Positions 59,492-64,000 of a DNA stretch of 64,000 bases are shown one piece after another (position 1 is the first letter of the stretch; the number at the start of each line of letters is the position of its first letter). This DNA comes from Janibacter endophyticus (GTDB lineage Bacteria > Actinomycetota > Actinomycetes > Actinomycetales > Dermatophilaceae). The notes under the pieces are model-generated. The model had not been told where the DNA came from and did no database searches. It saw only the letters and a list, made by a program, of their open reading frames with translations. A program made the position numbers and the translations under genes. The stretch lies in assembly GCF_016888335.1 (NCBI RefSeq), contig NZ_JAFEJG010000004.1, positions 496,001-560,000 on the forward strand. The letters are read 5' to 3'.

Positions 59492-59533
59492 CGCGGGGTT
59501 GGCGCGGGGGTCCCAGGCTGCTTTGATCCACGC

Positions 59534-61855
59534 ATGACCTCACCGGCCGACGGCCACGACACGATCCGGGTACGCGGCGCCCGCGTCAACAACCTGCAGG
59601 GCGTCGACGTCGACATCCCGAAGCGGAGGCTCACCGTCTTCACCGGCGTCTCCGGGTCCGGCAAGAGCAGCCTGGTCTTCGGGACGATCGCGGCCGAGAG
59701 CCAACGGCTGCTCAACGAGACGTACTCGACCTTCCTCCAGTCCTTCATGGCGACGCCGGCGCGGCCCGAGGTCGACGAGCTGGCGAACGTCACCTCGGCG
59801 ATCGTCGTCGACCAGGAGCGGATGACGCCCAACGTGCGCTCGACCGTCGGCACGGTCACCGACGCCTACGCGCTGCTGCGCCTGCTGTGGTCGCGCCGCT
59901 CCAGGCCGTACGTCGGGTCCTCGCAGGCCTTTGCCTTCAACATCGCCTCCGCGCAGGGCTCGGGGGTTCTCCGGGTTGCGGGCGGCAAGGCCGAGAAGAA
60001 GACGTTCGAGGTCATCGGCGGGATGTGCCCGGGGTGCGAAGGGAGAGGGCGCACCGCAGCCATCGACGTCGACGCCGTCGTCGACAGGAGCAAGAGCCTC
60101 AATGACGGGGCGATCCTCGCCCCGGGGTACGGCGTCGGCACCTGGATGTGGCGCACCTACGCCGAGCTCGAGCACCTCGACCCGGACAAGCCGCTGCGCG
60201 ACTACTCCGAGGAGGAGTGGACCTGGCTCTGGGAGCAGGAGCCGACGAAGGTGAAGTTCGCGGGGATGAACTCGACCTACCAGGGCCTCGTCCACCGGAT
60301 CCGCGCCAACTACGTCGAGAAGGACTCCAAGCAGGCGCACATCACCGCCTTCCGCGACAAGATCGCGACCTTCGCCGACTGCCCCGAGTGCGGCGGCACC
60401 CGGCTCAACGAGGCCGCGCGGTCCGCCACCGTCGCGGGCCGGACCCTGCCCGAGGTCTCGGCGATGCAGGTCTCCGACCTGCTCGCGTGGGTCCAGGACC
60501 TTGACGAGCCGTCGGTCGGGCCGCTGCTCACGGGGCTCACCGAGATGCTCCAGGGCTTCGTCGACATCGGCCTCGGCTACCTCTCGCTCGACCGCGAGTC
60601 CGGCACGCTCTCGGGCGGTGAGGCCCAGCGGGTCAAGATGATCCGCCACCTCGGCTCGGCCCTGACAGACGTCACCTACGTCTTCGACGAGCCGACGGTC
60701 GGCCTGCACCCGCACGACATCGCGAAGATGAACGACCTGCTCCAGCAGCTGCGCGACAAGGGCAACACCGTGCTCGTCGTCGAGCACAAGCCCGAAGTCA
60801 TGGCGATCGCCGACCACATCATCGACCTCGGTCCTGGCGCGGGCACCGACGGCGGGCGCGTGACCTACGAGGGTGACCTGGGTGGTCTGCGCGCCTCCGG
60901 CACGGTGACCGGGCGATACCTCGACACGAAGATCGGCCTGCGCGACTCCCTTCGGCGGCCGACGGGTGCGATCGAGATCCGGGGGGCGTCGACGCACAAC
61001 CTCCGCGACGTCGACGTCGACCTCCCCACGGGGGTGCTCACCGTCATCACCGGCGTCGCGGGGTCGGGCAAGTCCTCGCTCGTCCACGGCTCGCTCGTCG
61101 GCCGCGACGACGTGCTCGTCGTCGACCAGTCCGCGATCAAGGGCTCACGCCGCTCCAACCCCGCGACGTACTCCGGGCTGCTCGACCCGATCCGGACCGC
61201 CTTCGCCAAGGCCAACGGGGTCAAGCCCGCGCTCTTCTCCGCGAACTCCGAGGGCGCCTGCCCGGCGTGCAGCGGCTACGGCGTCATCTACACCGACCTC
61301 GCCGTGATGGCGGGCGTGACGATCCCGTGCGAGGAGTGCGAGGGTCGCCGTTTCAGGCCCGAGGTGCTCGAGCACACGCTCCACGGGCTCGCGATCGACG
61401 AGGTGCTCCGCCTCTCGATCGCCCAGGCCGCAGAGGTCTTCACGACCGGCAAGCCGAAGCAGATCCTCGCCCGGCTCCTCGACGTCGGCCTCGGCTACAT
61501 CACCCTCGGCCAGCCGCTCACGACCCTCTCCGGCGGCGAGCGCCAGCGGCTCAAGCTCGCCTCGCAGATGGGCGGCGAGGGCACGACGATCGTCCTCGAT
61601 GAGCCGACCTCCGGTCTGCACCTCGCCGACACCGAGATGCTGCTGACGATGCTCCACCGGCTCGTTGACCAGGGGCACTCGCTCATCGTCATCGAGCACA
61701 ACCTCACGGTCATGGCGCAGGCCGACCGGATCATCGACATCGGCCCGGGCGCCGGGCACGACGGTGGCCGGGTGGTCTTCGAGGGCACCCCTGCCGAGAT
61801 GGTGGCGACGGGGCAGACCCTCACCGCCGAGGCCCTGCGCACCTGGGTCTCCTGA
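59534..61855 (+). CDS. Short UvrA-like ABC ATPase
   Basis: 773 residues, against about 950 for UvrA. Two ABC halves are present: Walker A FTGVSGSGKSSLVF and ITGVAGSGKSSLVH, signatures SGGEAQRVKM and SGGERQRLKL, and Walker B VFDEPTVGLHP and VLDEPTSGLHL. Zinc ribbons are at CPGCEG, CPECGG and CPACSG/CEECEG. The UvrB-binding part of UvrA appears shortened. Such 'UvrA2-like' proteins are linked to drug self-resistance and repair. ATG at 59534. It stands alone between the crt operon and the palindromic repeats. Confidence 0.85.
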   Translation: MTSPADGHDTIRVRGARVNNLQGVDVDIPKRRLTVFTGVSGSGKSSLVFGTIAAESQRLLNETYSTFLQSFMATPARPEVDELANVTSAIVVDQERMTPNVRSTVGTVTDAYALLRLLWSRRSRPYVGSSQAFAFNIASAQGSGVLRVAGGKAEKKTFEVIGGMCPGCEGRGRTAAIDVDAVVDRSKSLNDGAILAPGYGVGTWMWRTYAELEHLDPDKPLRDYSEEEWTWLWEQEPTKVKFAGMNSTYQGLVHRIRANYVEKDSKQAHITAFRDKIATFADCPECGGTRLNEAARSATVAGRTLPEVSAMQVSDLLAWVQDLDEPSVGPLLTGLTEMLQGFVDIGLGYLSLDRESGTLSGGEAQRVKMIRHLGSALTDVTYVFDEPTVGLHPHDIAKMNDLLQQLRDKGNTVLVVEHKPEVMAIADHIIDLGPGAGTDGGRVTYEGDLGGLRASGTVTGRYLDTKIGLRDSLRRPTGAIEIRGASTHNLRDVDVDLPTGVLTVITGVAGSGKSSLVHGSLVGRDDVLVVDQSAIKGSRRSNPATYSGLLDPIRTAFAKANGVKPALFSANSEGACPACSGYGVIYTDLAVMAGVTIPCEECEGRRFRPEVLEHTLHGLAIDEVLRLSIAQAAEVFTTGKPKQILARLLDVGLGYITLGQPLTTLSGGERQRLKLASQMGGEGTTIVLDEPTSGLHLADTEMLLTMLHRLVDQGHSLIVIEHNLTVMAQADRIIDIGPGAGHDGGRVVFEGTPAEMVATGQTLTAEALRTWVS

Positions 61856-61872
61856 CCCGCTCCCCCCTGATC

Positions 61873-61959
61873 CGCACGAGCCAAGGCTCGTGTCCCCCGA
61901 ATTCGCACGAGCCAAGGCTCGTACCGCGTCACGGCGGTACGAGCCTTGGCTCGTGCGAA
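61873..61959. repeat. Palindromes after the UvrA-like gene, one with 26-bp arms
   Basis: CGCACGAGCC-AA-GGCTCGTG at 61873-61892 is followed by a composite perfect inverted repeat: arms 61902-61927 and 61934-61959, 6-nt loop. Again the inner bases (ACCGC/GCGGT) are private to this copy. It may end both flanking transcripts, which converge here. Confidence 0.9.
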
Positions 61960-61992
61960 GGGCGGGGGGGGGTGGGTGGGTGGTGGGTCGGG

Positions 61993-63000
61993 TCAGAGGC
62001 GGACGATCATCTTGCCGGTGTTCGCGCCGGCAAGCAGGTCGATGAAGGCCTGCGGCGCCGCGTCGAGCCCCTCGCGCACCGTCTCGTCGGAGGTCAGCCG
62101 CCCCTCGGCCAGCCACCCGGCGGCCCGCTCGCGGTACTCGGCCGCGAGGTCGGGGTACTGCCCGACGATGAAACCGCGCAGGGTGAGTCCCTTGCCGATC
62201 GCCTGGAAGAGGTTGCGCGGACCAGGGGTCGCCTCGGTCGCGTTGTACTGCGAGATCGCCCCGCACATCGCCACCCGGCCGTGCAGCCGCAGCGCCGAGA
62301 TCGCGGCCTCGAGGTGTTCGCCGCCGACGTTGTCGAAGTACACGTCGATACCCTCCGGTGCCGCCGCCTGCAGGCTCTCGCGCACCGGCCCGTCCTTGTA
62401 GACGAAGGCGTCGTCGTAGCCGAGCTCGAGCACGCGGGCGACCTTGTCGGCCGTCCCCGCCGAGCCGATGACCCTCGACGCACCGAGCGCCTTGGCGACC
62501 TGCCCCGCGATCTGGCCCACCGCGCCGGCCGCCCCGGAGACGAAGACGACATCCCCTTCGCGCATCTCGGCGACTGCTGTCAGGCCGACGTACGCGGTGA
62601 CCCCCGGCATCCCGAGGACCCCGAGGTAGGCGGAGTCGGACACGCTCGAGATGTCGACGACCGTCACCCGCGACGCCGGCAGCACCGCGTGCTCGCGCCA
62701 ACCGAGCCCGTGCAGGACACGGTCGCCGACGGCCACGTCGGGGGAGCGGGAGGCGAGGACCTCGCCGACCGCACCGCCGTCGAGCGGTGCGTCGAGGGCG
62801 AAGGGGGCGACGTAGGACTTCACGTCGTTCATCCGTCCGCGCATGTAGGGGTCGACGGACATCACCGTGTTGCGCACGAGGATCTCGCCGTCGCCGAGCT
62901 CGGGCAGCTCGACCTCCTCGAGCCGGAAGTCGGCCGGCGTGGGGGCACCCTGCGGGCGGGCGGCGAGGGCGATGTGGCGGGTGCGGGTCGGCAGGCTCAT
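61993..63000 (-). CDS. NADP-dependent zinc-free MDR oxidoreductase (PTGR/CurA-like)
   Basis: 335 residues. No catalytic zinc cysteines are present. VMSVDPYMRGRMND is the family's N-terminal mark, GVTAYVGLTAVAEM and VSGAAGAVGQIAGQVAK (Rossmann GxxGxxG) bind NADP, and YFDNVGGEHLEAAI follows. Members reduce alkenals, 2-alkenones or prostaglandin-like enones. ATG at 63000. Its transcript ends in the composite palindrome at 61.9 kb. Confidence 0.9.
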   Translation of the reverse strand: MSLPTRTRHIALAARPQGAPTPADFRLEEVELPELGDGEILVRNTVMSVDPYMRGRMNDVKSYVAPFALDAPLDGGAVGEVLASRSPDVAVGDRVLHGLGWREHAVLPASRVTVVDISSVSDSAYLGVLGMPGVTAYVGLTAVAEMREGDVVFVSGAAGAVGQIAGQVAKALGASRVIGSAGTADKVARVLELGYDDAFVYKDGPVRESLQAAAPEGIDVYFDNVGGEHLEAAISALRLHGRVAMCGAISQYNATEATPGPRNLFQAIGKGLTLRGFIVGQYPDLAAEYRERAAGWLAEGRLTSDETVREGLDAAPQAFIDLLAGANTGKMIVRL

Positions 63001-63022
63001 GGGTCGACGATCCCATACCGTG

Positions 63023-63075
63023 CGCACGGGCCAAGGCTCGTACCTCGTCGAGGGGTACGAGCCTTGGCTCGTGCG
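63023..63075. repeat. Composite palindrome upstream of the MDR gene
   Basis: Arms 63023-63044 and 63054-63075 (22 bp, one G-T pair) round a 9-nt loop. The sequence is again CACG(G/A)GCC-AA-GGCTCGTACC. Its right arm runs into CGAAGGGG. It lies upstream of the MDR start, so here it is not simply a terminator for that gene. Confidence 0.85.
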
Positions 63076-63241
63076 AAGGGGGTGGGCGGGCGAGGTGGGG
63101 TGGGGTGAGGGAGGGTCGCGGGGTGGGGGCTGACACCCACCCTCGGTGGGGGTGACGTGCAGATCCGCCTCGCTGGCTGGAGTCACGCGAGCCGCCCGGC
63201 CTAGCGTCGGGTTCAGCAATCGACCTCGACCAACAGGAGTG

Positions 63242-63517
63242 ATGACCATGATCAGCTGGGGAATCATCGGCTGGATCGTCCTGGGCGGCCTCGCCGGCTG
63301 GCTTGCGAGCAAGATCATGAACACCGACGAGCAGCAGGGCATCGTGCTCAACGTCGTCGTCGGCGTCGTGGGTGGCCTCATCGGCGGCTTCCTGCTCAGC
63401 GCGCTGGGCTTCGACGTCGAGGGTGCTGGAGTGATCTTCAGCTTCCTCACCGCGCTGCTCGGAGCGGTGATCCTGCTCTTCATCGTCACGTCGGTGACCG
63501 GTCGCCGCCGCGGCTGA
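63242..63517 (+). CDS. GlsB/YeaQ/YmgE-family stress-response membrane protein
   Basis: 91 residues with three helices. The glycine-rich first helix (IIGWIVLGGLAGWLASKIM) and loop GIVLNVVVGVVGGLIGGF, of which NVVVGVVGG is the core, define the transglycosylase-associated protein family. Small membrane proteins of this type respond to acid or envelope stress. ATG at 63242 (or 63248) after AGGAG. Confidence 0.9.
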   Translation: MTMISWGIIGWIVLGGLAGWLASKIMNTDEQQGIVLNVVVGVVGGLIGGFLLSALGFDVEGAGVIFSFLTALLGAVILLFIVTSVTGRRRG

Positions 63518-63530
63518 CGGTCGATTCGTG

Positions 63531-63564
63531 ACGAGCGCCCCACGCACCCGCGTGGGGCGCTCGT
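63531..63564. terminator. Terminator of the GlsB-family gene
   Basis: Perfect 15-bp inverted repeat: arms 63531-63545 and 63550-63564 (ACGAGCGCCCCACGC/GCGTGGGGCGCTCGT), 4-nt loop, 13 bp after the stop codon. Confidence 0.85.
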
Positions 63565-63648
63565 GCGTCGGGCCCCGACGGACCAGCCAGAGTGGGCCTG
63601 AACGACGAGGCGAAGGGGGAGTGCCGGCATGAGCCTCTTCTGGCGGGG

Positions 63649-63732
63649 GCGAACCTCCTCGACAAGCTCGGCATGCGTGACCGGGTCGAGCTGACGCGTT
63701 ACGCCATCCGGATCGGGCTCATCGAGGCCTGA
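63649..63732 (+). pseudogene. C-terminal remnant of a NarL/LuxR-type response regulator
   Basis: 27 codons from GCG at 63649 to TGA read ANLLDKLGMRDRV and ELTRYAIRIGLIEA, the last helix pair of LuxR-type output domains. No matching upstream part or start codon lies within frame; a nearby ATG (63629) is out of frame. The rest of the gene has been lost, leaving this tail beside repeats. Confidence 0.6.
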
Positions 63733-63739
63733 GCCGGGT

Positions 63740-63794
63740 AGGAGCCTTGGCTCGTGCGAAGGGATTGGGCAGGAGCCTTGGCTCGTGCGAAGGG
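63740..63794 (+). repeat. Two direct half-copies of the palindromic family
   Basis: AGGAGCCTTGGCTCGTGCGAAGGG is present at 63740-63763 and again at 63771-63794 (identical 24-mers). Both end in the CGAAGGG motif, and only the second continues to CGAAGGGG. They precede the NYN gene. Confidence 0.85.
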
Positions 63795-63822
63795 GTGGGG
63801 GCGGGGGTGGCAGGGTGGGCCC

Positions 63823-64000
63823 ATGAGGTCCTACTGCGCGGTCCACGTCGACGTCGGCTACCTGCTCGCCTCGGCTGCGACCTACGTCACCGGCAGCTCG
63901 CTGCGCCGCGGCGTCACCGTCGAGTACCCGACGCTCATCGCCCGCCTCGTCGAGCAGGCCGAGACCTCCTCGGGGCTCCCGCTGCTGCGGGTGAACTGGT
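63823..64000 (+). CDS. NYN-domain protein (5' part)
   Basis: 59 codons are visible before the window ends. CAVHVDVGYLLASAATY is the first NYN strand and helix, followed by TLIARLVEQAE. The pattern resembles DUF88/LabA-type PIN-like RNases, but with VDVGYL in place of the usual VDGEN-like block. ATG at 63823. The remainder is outside the window. Confidence 0.7.
   Translation, partial: MRSYCAVHVDVGYLLASAATYVTGSSLRRGVTVEYPTLIARLVEQAETSSGLPLLRVNW

Noticed and set aside
1-64000. CRISPR arrays
   Set aside because: No regularly spaced direct repeats with unique spacers; the repeated palindromes are dispersed, and the 63.75-kb pair has only two copies.
1-64000. CGAAGGGG as an FtsK-orienting (KOPS-like) sequence
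   Set aside because: Copies are about equally frequent on both strands, whereas KOPS is strongly strand-biased within a replichore.

Overview
The window is high-GC (about 70% or more) actinobacterial DNA. Gene content and order (fhaA-fhaB-pstP-rodA-pbpA-pknB, a C50 carotenoid operon, Pls/PosA-type NRPS, mycothiol-type DinB protein, frequent GTG starts, ATGA/GTGA stop-start overlaps) suggest Micrococcales, probably an Intrasporangiaceae such as Janibacter. The taxon is an inference; no rRNA is present.

Layout: 0-8 kb holds the end of a BrkB/YihY membrane protein and a six-gene minus-strand cell-division/cell-wall signalling operon. 8-12.6 kb holds a divergent mmpL/marR pair, a DJ-1/PfpI protein and a topoisomerase IB. 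A tRNA-Leu(CAG) at 12.7 kb borders a 9-kb accessory island with a ribbon-helix-helix protein, a degenerate tyrosine recombinase translationally coupled to a DDE transposase, and a two-gene module: a PIN-like nuclease candidate and a 1424-residue protein with a Cys-rich N-terminus, alpha-helical body and C-terminal PD-(D/E)XK-like motif. I consider this module the best candidate for an undescribed (defence-type) system.

22-35.5 kb holds a CoA-disulfide reductase/rhodanese fusion under a CsoR-type operator, a glucan-synthase-like remnant, a polar amino-acid ABC transporter, a decayed sdhCAB operon (in-frame SdhA'-'SdhB fusion, stop codon and deletion in SdhC), a CDF transporter, an Orn/Lys/Arg decarboxylase-like enzyme, an M20 peptidase, a MhuD-like haem monooxygenase, DoxX, a hydrolase, and a thioredoxin/permease pair. 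35.7-44.2 kb is rich in stress/defence-type genes: NERD-UvrD helicase, NUDIX plus PLD-helicase-DUF3427, a CPA2/TrkA antiporter and an MNT/HEPN toxin-antitoxin pair. 44.8-50 kb is a Pls/PosA NRPS coupled to an M1 peptidase. 50-53.9 kb holds small cytosolic and membrane proteins, then crtE-I-B-Ye-Yf-Eb-idi to 59.5 kb (C50 carotenoid, decaprenoxanthin or sarcinaxanthin type), a short UvrA-like ATPase, a zinc-free MDR oxidoreductase, a GlsB-family protein, a LuxR remnant and the start of a NYN-domain gene.

Two sequence signatures run through the window. A palindromic intergenic family built on CACGAGCC-(AA/TT)-GGCTCGTG forms hairpins with arms up to 26 bp. The octamer CGAAGGGG occurs about once per kb on both strands combined, but I saw none in the tRNA-Leu island or under the NUDIX-helicase module.
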